Positions 43,751 through 52,701 of a DNA stretch of 64,000 nucleotides are shown piece by piece. Each line of letters starts with the position of its first letter. The first letter of the stretch is position 1. The position numbers were made by a program, and so were the translations under genes. Source of the stretch: Microbacterium paludicola (GTDB taxonomy: Bacteria; Actinomycetota; Actinomycetes; Actinomycetales; Microbacteriaceae); assembly GCF_015235415.1 (NCBI RefSeq), contig NZ_JADGLL010000005.1, positions 47,783 through 111,782 on the forward strand, in the 5' to 3' direction. The notes under the pieces are model-generated. The model was not told the DNA's origin. It worked only from the letters and a program-made list of their open reading frames with translations, and made no database searches.

Positions 43751-43780
43751 GGAGGGGCGACGATCGCTCGTCGCCCCTCC
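43751..43780. terminator. Bidirectional hairpin terminator
   Basis: A 13-bp perfect stem, GGAGGGGCGACGA with TCGTCGCCCCTCC, and loop TCGC, placed between the decarboxylase remnant and the converging DUF3618 gene. Confidence 0.75.
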
Positions 43781-43795
43781 CGTGGTCGTCGCGGC

Positions 43796-44359
43796 TCAGG
43801 CCCCGCTGACGTTTCCGCGCGCCTCGTCCGCGCGTTCGCGGACGGTGCCGGCGGCATCCTGCGCGTCGTCGCGGACGTGGGATGCGGCATCCGTCGCGGT
43901 GTCCTTGACGGCGGTCGCGGCATCCTGCACCGGCTCCTTCAGGTCCTGCCCGACCTGCTGAGCCACCTGCTTCGCCTCGTCGACGAGCGGCTGCGCCTGG
44001 TCCTTGACGTCGTCGGCGAGCTGCTTCTCCTTCTCGGAGGCGGGGATCAGCGACGACACGAGCAGACCGGCGGCGAAGGCCATGACTCCCACCGCGAGGG
44101 GGTTGCCCTCCGCCTTCGCGGCGACCCGGTGCGTCGCGTCCTTCACGGAGGAGCCCGCGTCCTGGAGCGAGGAGCCCGCGTCGTCGGCGCTTCCCATGAT
44201 GCGCTCGCGGACCGAGCCGAAGGCACCCTTGATCTTGTCGGTCTGGCGGTGGACGACCTTCGAGGGCGTCACCTTGTCGACGAGGGCGTCGGCGTCGTAG
44301 CTGAGTTCACGGCGAGTGCGCTCGATCTCGGCGCGGATCGCCTCAGGCGAATCGGTCAT
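43796..44359 (-). CDS. DUF3618 family membrane-associated protein
   Basis: 187 residues; ATG with GAGGAG upstream. The DUF3618 motif is EAIRAEIERTRRELSYDADA, then LVDKVTPSKVVHRQTDKIKG (residues 5-44). One glycine/alanine-rich membrane segment (NPLAVGVMAFAAGLLVSSLI, about 86-105) follows, then a long Ala/Asp/Lys/Val-rich amphipathic helix resembling LEA or apolipoprotein repeats (DAAxxVxDxA). Probably a membrane-tethered stress protein. Last gene of a three-gene overlapping unit. Confidence 0.85.
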   Translation of the reverse strand: MTDSPEAIRAEIERTRRELSYDADALVDKVTPSKVVHRQTDKIKGAFGSVRERIMGSADDAGSSLQDAGSSVKDATHRVAAKAEGNPLAVGVMAFAAGLLVSSLIPASEKEKQLADDVKDQAQPLVDEAKQVAQQVGQDLKEPVQDAATAVKDTATDAASHVRDDAQDAAGTVRERADEARGNVSGA

Positions 44360-44772
44360 CGGTTCTCCTCATTTCTCTTCAGGGCGTCCGGGATCTTCCC
44401 GAGCGTCTCCGCGGTGCGCGGAGCGCCCTTCACTTCCTTGATCTTGTTGCGGCCCACGAGGAACAGGACCGCGCCGATCACCGCCCACAGGAGGGCGACG
44501 ATCACGGCCGACCAGCCCAGGCCGGTGAGCTGTCCGATTCCCCACCAGACGGCGACCGACAGGAAGAAGACGGCCATCATCGCCGCGTATCCGGCGCCGC
44601 CCATCATCCCCGCGCCGGTGCCCGCCTTGGTGGCGGACTCCTTCAGCTCGGCCTTCGCCAGCGCGATCTCCTGGCGCATCAGCACCGAGAGATCCTGCGT
44701 CACCTCGCCGAGCAGATCGCCGAGCGACGTCGAGGCCGCCTTCTGCTCGGAGGGAGTGTGCTCATCGACCAT
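44356..44772 (-). CDS. Holin-X-like (phage holin superfamily III) membrane protein
   Basis: 138 residues, GGGGAGG before the ATG at 44772. The N-terminal amphipathic part with LGDLLGEVTQDLSVLMRQEI and ALAKAELKESATKAG is the signature of the actinobacterial Holin-X family (PF07332); two membrane helices follow (about 62-80 and 85-107). Despite the name these are chromosomal proteins of unknown role and no lysis genes are near. Stop and start overlap both neighbours (11 nt upstream, ATGA downstream), so they are made together. Confidence 0.85.
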   Translation of the reverse strand: MVDEHTPSEQKAASTSLGDLLGEVTQDLSVLMRQEIALAKAELKESATKAGTGAGMMGGAGYAAMMAVFFLSVAVWWGIGQLTGLGWSAVIVALLWAVIGAVLFLVGRNKIKEVKGAPRTAETLGKIPDALKRNEENR

Positions 44773-45805
44773 CGTTCGCCTCCCCAGGGGGCGTGAAGCC
44801 CGGCTCACCGGCGGGGTTCGCGGCACGCGACTCGTCGTACATCGGCGTGGGCTCGCCCTCGGCGCCCTCCGTCGGGTACGCCGCGGGGTCGTCGAGCCCG
44901 GCCGCCGGGTACTCCGCCGTCTCCGCGCTCGAGCCGTAGCCCGTGCTCTGGGTGTAGCCGGTGCCCTCGCCGTAGCCGGTGCCGGCGGTGTCGGCCTGGC
45001 CGTAGCCGGTGCCGGACGTGCCGTCGTAGCCGCTGCCCGCGGCCTCGCCATACCCGGTGCCGGCCGTCGCTGCGACACCCGCAGCCCCCGCACCGTACGC
45101 GGCTCCGGTGCCCGACTGATCCACCGCCGTCGCCATGCCCGCCGGGCTCGGCGTGCCGGAGCCGAAGGCCCCGCGCGCGCCCTCGCCACCCGGCGTGGGG
45201 TTCGCGGCGCCCGTCCCGGTGCCGGTGGAGCCCTGCTCGTCCTTGGCGTTCTCCGCCAGGGCGCGTGTGAGGCGTCCAGCGGCGAGGCCGGCGATGAGCG
45301 CGCCGGCGATGAAGACGCCCGGCTTGCGACGTGCGAACGACTTGACCTCGTTCAGCAGCGAGCCCGGATCGCGGTCGGACAGCCAGGACGACGCATCCGT
45401 CAGGCGGGCGGAGGCCTGCTCGACGAACTCGGTCGCCATACCGCGGTTCTCGGATCCGCGGGCCATCGCCTGCAGCTCGTCCCCGATGGAGCGAAGCCCC
45501 TCGGCGACCCGCTGCTGCTGCGTCGCCGCCTGCTCGCTCAGCTCCTGCCGCGTCTGCGCATAGACCTGCTTCGCCTGGGTCTTGGCCTCGTGCGCGACCG
45601 TCGAGGCCTCCTCCTTCGCGGTGTCGACGACGTGCCCCGCCTCGGCCTTGGCCGTGTCCTTCACCTCCGCGGCTTCCTGCTTCGCCGCCTCGGTCTTGCC
45701 CGACGAGTCGTGGCCGGACGCGTCCGATCCATATGCCGTGGTGTCCGACTCGGATCCGTATCCCGTCGGCGTGGACGGCGGCACCGCACCATAGTTCTGC
45801 GACAT
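44762..45805 (-). CDS. Gly/Tyr-rich membrane-associated protein with LEA-like coil
   Basis: 347 residues, GGAGAGGAAGACCG before the ATG. Order: Ser/Tyr/Gly N-terminus; an Ala/Lys/Glu helical region (about 37-110: KTEAAKQEAAEVKDTAKAEA and similar) like LEA proteins; a central helix with RRKPGVFIAGALIAGLAAGR (about 159-178), probably one membrane segment; then a repetitive tail (about 230-300) of GTGYGE/GSGYDG/GTGYGQ units. First gene of the operon with the holin-X-like and DUF3618 genes. The repeats suggest a disordered or surface region; function unknown. Confidence 0.85.
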   Translation of the reverse strand: MSQNYGAVPPSTPTGYGSESDTTAYGSDASGHDSSGKTEAAKQEAAEVKDTAKAEAGHVVDTAKEEASTVAHEAKTQAKQVYAQTRQELSEQAATQQQRVAEGLRSIGDELQAMARGSENRGMATEFVEQASARLTDASSWLSDRDPGSLLNEVKSFARRKPGVFIAGALIAGLAAGRLTRALAENAKDEQGSTGTGTGAANPTPGGEGARGAFGSGTPSPAGMATAVDQSGTGAAYGAGAAGVAATAGTGYGEAAGSGYDGTSGTGYGQADTAGTGYGEGTGYTQSTGYGSSAETAEYPAAGLDDPAAYPTEGAEGEPTPMYDESRAANPAGEPGFTPPGEANDGR

Positions 45806-45913
45806 CGGTCTTCCTCTCCGTTACCGCTCGTGGTCTTGGGATGACCATGTAACGCGGCCCGAGAGGATTGTGCATCCGGCTTGACCGGAGCGCCTGCGCG
45901 TGGCAGAGGCGCG

Positions 45914-46438
45914 TCAGCGCGGGCTGACGAGCTGGACGAACTCCTTGCTGTCGGCGAGCACCACGTAGCCATCGGCGAAGGCGTAGGTCACGCCCTCGAC
46001 GCCCTCGAACGGGTCGCTCAGGTAGATCAGGCCGTCGCCCTCGGTGCGCGTCCAGCCCTGCTCGGTGAGGTAGGTGAGCCACTTCTCCGTGCCGGCGGCG
46101 TCGATCGGCGCCCAGCCGAAGAGCTGCACGCCGTGATCCGTCGCGATGTCGGCGTTTCCCCACTTGCACTCGACGCCGTCGGGGATGCTCGTGGTCGCCG
46201 GATCGCCGAAGCTGAACGGCTCCTCGACCGGCACCAGGCCGTAGCTCTCGAAGTCGGCGACGAGGGTCTCGGGCAGGATCGTCTTGCACGTCGGCGGCAT
46301 GGTCGGATCCGACTGCTGCTCGCCGCCTGCCGGAGCGCTCGCCTGCGGATCGGCGGGCGAGGTCGGCGCGCATGCGGCGAGGGCGAGCGTCGCCGCGACC
46401 GCCAGCACGAGCGCCGTGGCGCGGCGAGCGAGGGTCAT
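45914..46438 (-). CDS. Putative lipoprotein of unknown function
   Basis: 174 residues. Signal peptide with lipobox LAAC (Cys at about 23), then a Pro/Ala/Ser/Gln linker, then a small domain with two cysteines (CKTILPETL and ECKWGN) likely to form a disulphide. The pattern resembles small actinobacterial lipoproteins with a DUF3558-like cysteine pair, but I do not recognise it firmly. Its ATG overlaps the stop of the HisN-like gene (ATGA), so it is translated with it. Confidence 0.8.
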   Translation of the reverse strand: MTLARRATALVLAVAATLALAACAPTSPADPQASAPAGGEQQSDPTMPPTCKTILPETLVADFESYGLVPVEEPFSFGDPATTSIPDGVECKWGNADIATDHGVQLFGWAPIDAAGTEKWLTYLTEQGWTRTEGDGLIYLSDPFEGVEGVTYAFADGYVVLADSKEFVQLVSPR

Positions 46439-47265
46439 GAGGGCCCCGAACGGCCGTGCAGGATGTCGAGGATCGCGTCGTGCAGTATCCCGTTGGTCGC
46501 GACCGCGGAGCCCGCGGCGATCGTGGGCTCACCGTCGAACGACGAGAACCGGCCGCCGGCGGCCGTGACGATCGCGGCGGCGGCGGCGAGGTCGTACTCC
46601 TTGACGTCGAACTCGCCCACCATCTCGAGCCGGCCCTCGGCGAGCAGCATGTACGACCAGATGTCGCCGTAGGCGCGGTCGCGCCACACGCCGCGGGTGA
46701 GCGCGATGAGCGCGTCGAGGTGTCCGGCGCGGTCCCACTGCGCGATGCTCTGGAAGCTCACGCTCGCCTCGTCGAGCGTCGACACCGTCGACACCCGGAT
46801 CGGACGCGGCTCACCCTCGGGGGTGTTCGTCCAGGCGCCGAGACCCTCGGCACCCCACCAACGGCGCCCGAACGCGGGGGAGCTGACCACGCCGAGGCGC
46901 ACGACGCCGTCGATCTGCAGCCCGATCATCGTGCCCCACACCGGGACGCCGCGCAGGAAGTTGGCGGTGCCGTCGATCGGGTCGATGATCCAGCGGCGCG
47001 ACGTCGGCGCGTCCGAGCCGTACTCCTCACCGAACACGCCGTCGCCGGGGCGGTGCTCCGCGAGCAGGGCGCGCACCGCGCGCTCGGCCGCGAGGTCGGC
47101 GTCGGTCACGTGCGACCTGTCGGCCTTGAGCGACACGTCGAGGTCGGCGGCGTCGAACCGCGGCAGGGTCTCGGCATCGGCCGCGTCGGCGAGCCGCAGC
47201 GCGAGCTGCAGGTCGGCGTCGGGATCGCCGTGCGGAAGGGAGGTGGCCGACGCCGGGGGAGTCAC
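46435..47265 (-). CDS. hisN: Inositol-monophosphatase family phosphatase, HisN-like (histidinol-phosphatase)
   Basis: 276 residues from the GTG at 47265. Metal-binding motifs of the FIG superfamily: Glu80/Glu81 in GVFGEEYGSD, WIIDPIDGTANF (92-103; Asp95, Asp98) and the C-terminal EYDLAAAAAIVTAAGG in place of WDxAAG. The DPIDGT context and RGVPVWGTMIGLQ match actinobacterial HisN, which removes phosphate from histidinol-phosphate; a general inositol- or fructose-phosphatase role cannot be excluded. No other his genes are near. The start is leaderless. Confidence 0.82.
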   Translation of the reverse strand: MTPPASATSLPHGDPDADLQLALRLADAADAETLPRFDAADLDVSLKADRSHVTDADLAAERAVRALLAEHRPGDGVFGEEYGSDAPTSRRWIIDPIDGTANFLRGVPVWGTMIGLQIDGVVRLGVVSSPAFGRRWWGAEGLGAWTNTPEGEPRPIRVSTVSTLDEASVSFQSIAQWDRAGHLDALIALTRGVWRDRAYGDIWSYMLLAEGRLEMVGEFDVKEYDLAAAAAIVTAAGGRFSSFDGEPTIAAGSAVATNGILHDAILDILHGRSGPS

Positions 47266-47271
47266 GCTCTC

Positions 47272-47277
47272 AGGATA
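47272..47277 (-). promoter_or_regulatory. -10 box TATCCT, leaderless start of the HisN-like gene
   Basis: On the minus strand TATCCT, six bases (GAGAGC), then the GTG at 47265. Confidence 0.55.
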
Positions 47278-47576
47278 ACGGCGCCTCCCACCGGGTCCGG
47301 ACGGCGGAACACGGTGCGTCATCCGGCGTGTCATCCGGCGATCGTCACTCGGGCAGCGCCCACACGAATCCGTCGAGCAGCGCCGTGGCGGAGACGCGGA
47401 GGACGTCGCGTTGAGCGAGCGCAGCGAGTCGAAACACTCGTGTCAGCCGACGGCGCCGCCACTCTCCGCCGTTCGGATCTGTCGTCCACAACCTGTGTGC
47501 CAGGCGATCAGATTCACACCCCGGATCAGCCCTTTTCCTCACCTGGAATGTCGGTGGCCCCTGGAAGAATCACCTC
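47278..47576. other. Intergenic stretch with a gene-tail-like fragment and one repeat unit
   Basis: About 300 bp. On the minus strand at 47345-47405 the sequence reads DVLRVSATALLDGFVWALPE and a stop, which looks like the end of a protein, but it is cut at its 5' side by the repeat unit at 47411-47435. No family recognised. The rest holds the upstream region of the HNH gene. Confidence 0.45.
47411..47435 (+). repeat. Single unit of the GC-rich repeat family
   Basis: TTGAGCGAGCGCAGCGAGTC followed by GAAAC, a variant of the units at 31871-32203. Confidence 0.7.
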
Positions 47577-48887
47577 ATGACCTCCCAGGCGATCGCTCCG
47601 GCTCCGTGGATCCCCACGGACGAAGAGAACGCCCGCACGTCGGCGCTGGTCGACGAATACGTCGACGCCGAGGCGCAGATCGCACGCCTGCGTGCGCGCC
47701 AGGCATCCGCACTGGTGGGCCTCGCCCAGATCGCCGCGGCCCAGGCGCGGCGCAGCGGATCGGAGTCGGAGTACGACTTCGCCACCCGGTCCATGGCGGC
47801 AGAACTCGGTGCGGCGGCGCGGATCCCGGACGGAACGATCCGCAACCGGATGTCCGACGCGCTCACCCTGGTCACAGAGTTCCCCGCCACCTTCACCGCG
47901 CTGCGCGACGGGTGCATCACCGAGGCCCATGCGAAGGTGATCCTCGCCGCGGGCGAGCGGCTGGATGACGACTCCCGTGCCGAATACGAGAGCATCGTCC
48001 TTCCCCGCGCGGAGGTCATGACCGTCGGTCAGCTGCGCGCACTGGTGAAGGTGGTGGCCGAACGGATCGACCCGCTGCCGATCGCCGCGCGGCACGAGGA
48101 AGCCATGGCCACGCGTGGCGTGTGGGCCTCCCCGCTTGAGGGCGGCATGGCGCAGCTGCTGATCGTCGGCCCTGCCGCGTTCATCTACGCGATGCACGAC
48201 CGGGTCACCCAGATGGGAACCAAGAACAAGGCCATCGCCCGCGCCGCCGGCGACGTCGACGGTCGCACCCTCGACCACCACCGCGCCGACCTGCTCATCG
48301 ACATGGTCCTCACCGGCACGCCCACGGCAGGCGAGGGGGTGGATGCCATCCGCGCCGTCATCCAGGTCACCATCCCCACCGACACCCTCACCGACGACGA
48401 CGGCATCGGCGACGGTGCGGCGTTCCTCGCCGGGTACGGCCCGATCGACCCCGACACCGCCCGCCGTCTCGCCGCGAGCGCGCCCACCTGGTCCCGCCTG
48501 TGGCAGCACTGCGAGACCGGGGCGTTGCTCTCCGTCGACGCGTACACCCCGACCGCCGCGCAGCGCCGGTTCCTCACGGCGAGAGATGAGCACTGCCGCT
48601 TCCCCGGCTGTCGACAGCCCGCACGACGATCCGACGTCGACCACACGGTTCCGTACTCGGAGGGCGGCCCGACCGAGGTCACGAACCTCGCCCACCTCTG
48701 CGAAGCGCATCACCGCCTGAAGCATCACTCGCCCTGGCGCACGCGGCAAGGGCCCGACGGACTGCTCGAGTACGTCTCACCCGCCGGCCGCGCCTACGCG
48801 TACAAGCCCACCCCGATGGTGCGCTTCGAAGCCCTCGCCGAGGTGCCCATGCCCGATCTCAGGATGGGCCGGGACGCGCCGTTCTGA
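47577..48887 (+). CDS. DUF222 / HNH endonuclease domain protein (13E12-repeat type)
   Basis: 436 residues. Helical DUF222 region (about 25-300) with ARIPDGTIRNRMSDALTLV and ITEAHAKVILAAGERL, then a C-terminal HNH nuclease domain: CRFPGCRQPARRSDVDHTVP (about 340-359), then TNLAHLCEAHHRLKHH with the zinc cysteines and catalytic His. Many copies of this family occur in actinobacterial genomes, often next to repeats and possibly mobile; the role in the cell is not established. The repeat unit at 47411 lies 142 bp upstream. Confidence 0.9.
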   Translation: MTSQAIAPAPWIPTDEENARTSALVDEYVDAEAQIARLRARQASALVGLAQIAAAQARRSGSESEYDFATRSMAAELGAAARIPDGTIRNRMSDALTLVTEFPATFTALRDGCITEAHAKVILAAGERLDDDSRAEYESIVLPRAEVMTVGQLRALVKVVAERIDPLPIAARHEEAMATRGVWASPLEGGMAQLLIVGPAAFIYAMHDRVTQMGTKNKAIARAAGDVDGRTLDHHRADLLIDMVLTGTPTAGEGVDAIRAVIQVTIPTDTLTDDDGIGDGAAFLAGYGPIDPDTARRLAASAPTWSRLWQHCETGALLSVDAYTPTAAQRRFLTARDEHCRFPGCRQPARRSDVDHTVPYSEGGPTEVTNLAHLCEAHHRLKHHSPWRTRQGPDGLLEYVSPAGRAYAYKPTPMVRFEALAEVPMPDLRMGRDAPF

Positions 48888-49071
48888 TCAGGCGACGACG
48901 CGCAGGATCTCCTCGATCGAGGTGATCCCGTCGAGGGCCTCCGTCAAGCTCGCCCGACTCGAGCAGCTCGCGCAGCCGCTGCAGTTCGTCGCGATCGGAG
49001 CCGGCGAGCTCCAGAGCGCGTTCCCGCGCCAGGGCACCCTGCCTCACGAGGATGTGGATGAGAGCGGCCAC
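48888..49071 (-). pseudogene. Short frameshifted remnant, possibly of a PilB/GspE-type ATPase
   Basis: A GTG at 49071 with AGGAG at ideal spacing reads AALIHILVRQGALARERALE and on to RLRELLESG; one base later the frame must shift to continue LTEALDGITSIEEILRVVA and the TGA at 48888-48890. The length, 184 nt, is one over a multiple of three. The first part resembles the N-terminus and the second part the extreme C-terminus (LDGxTSIEEILRVV) of type II/IV secretion ATPases, so the core of some 500 residues seems deleted. Without the shift the frame runs to 48859 (70 residues). Confidence 0.5.
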
Positions 49072-49249
49072 TTGACTCCTTCGGGGGCAGGAGAGGCGTG
49101 TATGCCAGGGCGGCCATCCTATCTCCGCCTGTCGACGACGCGGTGACACGCCCGGAGAGCGGGAGCTGCCGCCCCGATTCGCGCGAAGCGATCCCGGCTG
49201 GTAACGTAGTCCCTCGGTTCGGGAGCGCGAAAGTCAGCCTCTGGAACAT

Positions 49250-49322
49250 GCACCTCTAGCTCAATCGGCAGAGCAACTGACTCTTAATCAGTGGGTTCAG
49301 GGTTCAAGTCCCTGGGGGTGCA
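49250..49322 (+). tRNA. tRNA-Lys (CTT)
   Basis: A 73-nt cloverleaf. Anticodon CTT at 49283-49285 in the loop CTCTTAA between ACTGA and TCAGT. The acceptor stem GCACCTC pairs with GGGGTGC with one U:G; the T-arm is GGTTCAAGTCC. CCA is not encoded. A terminator follows directly. Confidence 0.95.
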
Positions 49323-49327
49323 CAAGC

Positions 49328-49369
49328 AAGAAGCCCCGACGTATCGGTCACGACGCGTCGGGGCTTCTT
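49328..49369 (+). terminator. Rho-independent terminator after tRNA-Lys
   Basis: AAGAAGCCCCGACG pairs with CGTCGGGGCTTCTT, a 14-bp perfect stem with a 14-nt loop, followed by CCGTTCTC. Confidence 0.85.
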
Positions 49370-49598
49370 CCGTTCTCGGCGCGGGTCACGCGGCCAGCGC
49401 TCGTAGAGCGCGCACGCCTCGCGCAGCTCCGCGCGAGTCGGCAGTGAGGGTGCCGGGCTGGGTGACGTCGATGGTGAGCACCCAGGGAGCTTAAGGACGG
49501 GGATGCGGGGGTTCGCCCCTCAGGGGTGCACCGTAGAATCCTCGGGCGTGTCGTCGGTCTCGACGCGTCGATCCGTCGAGTGAAGGAAAGAAGATCGG

Positions 49599-51155
49599 AT
49601 GCCGAGCAGCCAGGGGGAGGATCCCCGGGTCAGCGCGATCTTCCGCGCGCTCGCGGACGGCGACCATCTCCAGGCGATCGCCCTCAGCGAGCAGCATTGG
49701 TCATACCTCTCCAGCTTCCGCCTCGAGGTAAAGCGCACGGTGGCCGACTCGCTGCCCGACGACGTCCTGCGGGCGCGGCCGCTATGGGTGGTCACCAGGC
49801 AGGCGCTCGCGCACGCCTTCTTCGGTCGCGTGCGCCCGAGCCTGTGGGGTGGGCTGCTCCCTCCGTTGCGCCCGAGCGACAGCCTGGTGGATCGCCTTGC
49901 CGTGCATACCGGGTACGCCGCGGCCGCGCGCACACGCGGTCGGCTCGGCGATGCCGCGTTGTGGGCCGCGCGTGCCCAGTCCGAACTCGCCCGGGCGCCG
50001 GAGGCAGAGCGCGCCGCAGCGAGGTTCATCCGCGCCGAGCTCTATCACGAGTGGGCCCTCGTCGCCCTCTTCGCCGGGCGAGGGGCCGACGCCATCGTGC
50101 TGTTCACGCGCTCCTACGAGGCGGCCGAGCAGGAGGAGTATCCGGGTGCGGCGATCAACGCCGCGGCCGAGCTCGCATGGCTCATGACGCTCACGGGGGA
50201 GAGAGCGCAGGCGCTGGCCTGACTGGGCCGGATCGACCGCCTCCGCGCGGAGCACCCGACCGTGCACCACACGCGTCGCACCGACCGCATCGCTCGGGCG
50301 CAGCTGCTGCTCGATGAGCTCGACCTCGCGGGGGCGCGCGCCGAACTGGCCGCCGTCGGCGACGCGCGGGATCACGCGCTCCTCCTGTGCGCTGTACGCG
50401 CGTTGATCGACGCCCACGATCCTCAGCTCGACCCGGCCACCACGCTCGCGCAGCTGCGCGCCGAGTTGGATACCTTCCACGACGGCTGGGCGACCGCTCA
50501 TCTGAACGAGGCGATGGTGGGAGTGGCGCAGGCGCGCCTGCACCTGCTCTCCGGACAGGCGGCGCTCGCGGTGCAGGCCGTCGGCACGGCTGAGCGGGCT
50601 CCTGGCGCCATCGGGTCGGGCCGCGCGGCCGCCGCCCTGCGTCAGCTCGGCGACGACGAGCGCGCGTACGCGATGACCACCCGCTTCCTGTCGGAAGGGG
50701 CCAGCTGGCCGCGGATGCGCATCGATGCGCTGGCCGTGCATGCGATTCTGCTGCGGCGACGCGGCGAGGATGGCGCGGCCGCGGAGGCGTTCGGCGAGGC
50801 GCTGGAACTTGCCGCCGAGCACCGGCTGCTCGTGGCACTCGCAGTGCTGCCTGCCGACGACCTGCGGGAGCTCACCGCGCTTCTGCCTCGGCGGCATCCG
50901 CACGCCCACCTGGCGCTCGCGGTGGCAGAGGCCCCCATCGCGTTGACACCCGGCCCCGAAGGCCCGCGGCTGAGCACACGCGAGAGCACCGTGCTCGGGG
51001 TGCTCACCGAAGGGCACACGGTCGCCGAGACCGCCGCGCGCCTCATGGTCTCGGCGAACACTGTCAAGACGCAGCTGCGAATGCTCTACCGCAAGCTCGG
51101 AGTGCATGACCGACGCGAACTGCTCGTGGCGGCACGACGACGGGGGCTCGTGTGA
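49599..51155 (+). pseudogene. LuxR-type regulator with helical N-terminal region, interrupted by one in-frame TGA
   Basis: ATG at 49599 with AAGGAAAG upstream. Residues 1-207 end at TGA 50220-50222 (AELAWLMTLTGERAQALA), yet the same frame stays open with unchanged protein character (LGRIDRLRAEHPTVHHTRRT and on) to 51155. The second part ends in a complete LuxR helix-turn-helix (LSTRESTVLGVLTEG, SANTVKTQLRMLYRKLGV). The paralogue downstream has Trp at the matching site (TAQWIER), so TGG to TGA is a simple explanation. Full frame 518 residues. Downstream re-initiation at GTG 50262 could make a 297-residue DNA-binding fragment. Confidence 0.85.
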
Positions 51156-52699
51156 GCGTCCCACCGCTCGTGGCGCAGGCGTTCCGTGCCCTCGCCGACG
51201 CCGAGTGGGAGGATGCCATGGCGCTCGCGGACGCGAACTGGGACGTGATGCTCCGCGAGCATCCGACGGCACTCAGGGCCATAGCCGAGGCTGTTCCCGC
51301 TGAGATGCTGGAGGGCCGGCCGCTCTGGAAGAAGCTTCATCTCCAGATCCCCTACCGTGCGTCACCACCGTCGGCTCGGTGAACGAGCCTGTCCACCGAC
51401 CCGGCCTGGCGCCGCGTCGCCGAGTTGACCGCACGGAGCCGCTCGGCACGACTGGCCGGCGACGTCGGGATGGCGGTCGAGTGCGCCTTCGAAGCGCGCG
51501 ACGAATACCGCCGAGCGGCGGCGCGTGAGGAGCCACCTCCCTCTGCTCCGCGGCTGATGTTCGAGTGGGCGCTCGCCTTCGTCGTCGGTGGGCCGATGGA
51601 GCGCACCGGATGGGACACGCAGCCGGAAGCGCAGCTCGAGGAGACGTACTCGTCCGCGTTCGCCCGAGCGGACTACGACATCGCGTCGGGGGCCGCAGCC
51701 GAGATGGCCTGGCTCAACTCCTTTGCGGGGCGAGCCGACGCCACGGCGCAGTGGATCGAGCGCGCGTCCGCCGTGCATCATGCGAGGCCGGGAACGGCTG
51801 CCGGCCTGTCGTCTGCTGCGCGCCTCGCTGAGTCGATGCGCCGCTCTGACGCTCTCGACTTCCGCGGCGCGCTCGCCTCGCTGGTCGCGCTGTCGGGGGA
51901 TCACCTGTACGACCACCGGATCCTCGCGGCGACCGCGGCCGTGATGTACGCGGTGCACCTCGGACCAATCGAGATCGGGAGAGCCAAGAGCGAGCTCGCT
52001 CGCACCTGCGAGACATCGCCGCCCGGTCTGCTCGCCGCGCCCCTCAACGCCGGCGCGCTCGCATACGCAGAGTCGTACCGCCTGCTGCTCGAAGGCTCCC
52101 CGGCGCGCGCCCTGCGGCTGCTGCAGGCGCCGGCCGGCGTTCGGTTGCCCCTCTACGCCGAAGCGCGCCGCGCCTCAGCGCTGCTTCAGGCGGGTGACCT
52201 CCACGCCGCAGAGATGTCGGCCATGGCCGCGATCGAGGAGGGCGGTGCGATGCCGAGATTCGTGATCGAGGCGTGGGCGGTGCTCGCGGTCGTGCAGCTG
52301 CGTGGCGGAGCCAGGGAAGCGGCGCGCGAGTCGTTCGGTCGCGCGGTTGCGCTCGCGGACCGTGACACGCTGCCGGTCGCGCTCGGCCTGATCGGAAGCA
52401 CCGATTTCGCAGATCTGCGTGGTTTCGTCGAGCGTTCGCATGACAGCGCGAGCCTCGTCTCCCTGGCCCGGCAGCACATGCGAAGACCGGAGCCTGCCGT
52501 CACGCTGGCCTCGCTGACGCCACGAGAGCGGCGCGTTCTCGAAACAATCGACGCGGTGAGGTCGATCGCCGCGACGGCCGCTCAGTTGGAGGTGTCGGCC
52601 AACACGGTGAAGAGTCAGCTGCAGGCGATCTACCGGAAGCTGGGCGTCTCCCGGCGCCACGACATGCTGCGCGTCGCGCGCGAGCAGGGTCTGCTCTGA
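51152..52699 (+). pseudogene. Second tandem LuxR-type regulator, also interrupted by one in-frame TGA
   Basis: GTG at 51152 overlaps the stop of the first copy (GTGA). It opens with VAQAFRALADAEWEDAMALA, similar to the first copy's AIFRALADGDHLQAIALSE, and stops at TGA 51380-51382. The frame is open again immediately (TSLSTDPAWRRVAELTARSR) and runs to a complete LuxR helix-turn-helix at 52699 (LTPRERRVLETIDAVRS, SANTVKSQLQAIYRKLGVSR). Without the stop it would be a 515-residue paralogue of the first. Internal starts could give a roughly 400-residue fragment that keeps the DNA-binding domain. Confidence 0.82.
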
Positions 52700-52701
52700 C
52701 G

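Noticed and set aside
44356..44772. Prophage lysis module (holin)
   Set aside because: Holin-X-family proteins are chromosomal in actinobacteria, and no endolysin or other phage gene is near.
50220..51382. Selenocysteine or programmed recoding at the two TGA codons in the LuxR pair
   Set aside because: No SECIS-like hairpin is evident directly after either TGA and the family has no known Sec; nonsense mutation is simpler. The observation is kept as a finding but not called recoding.
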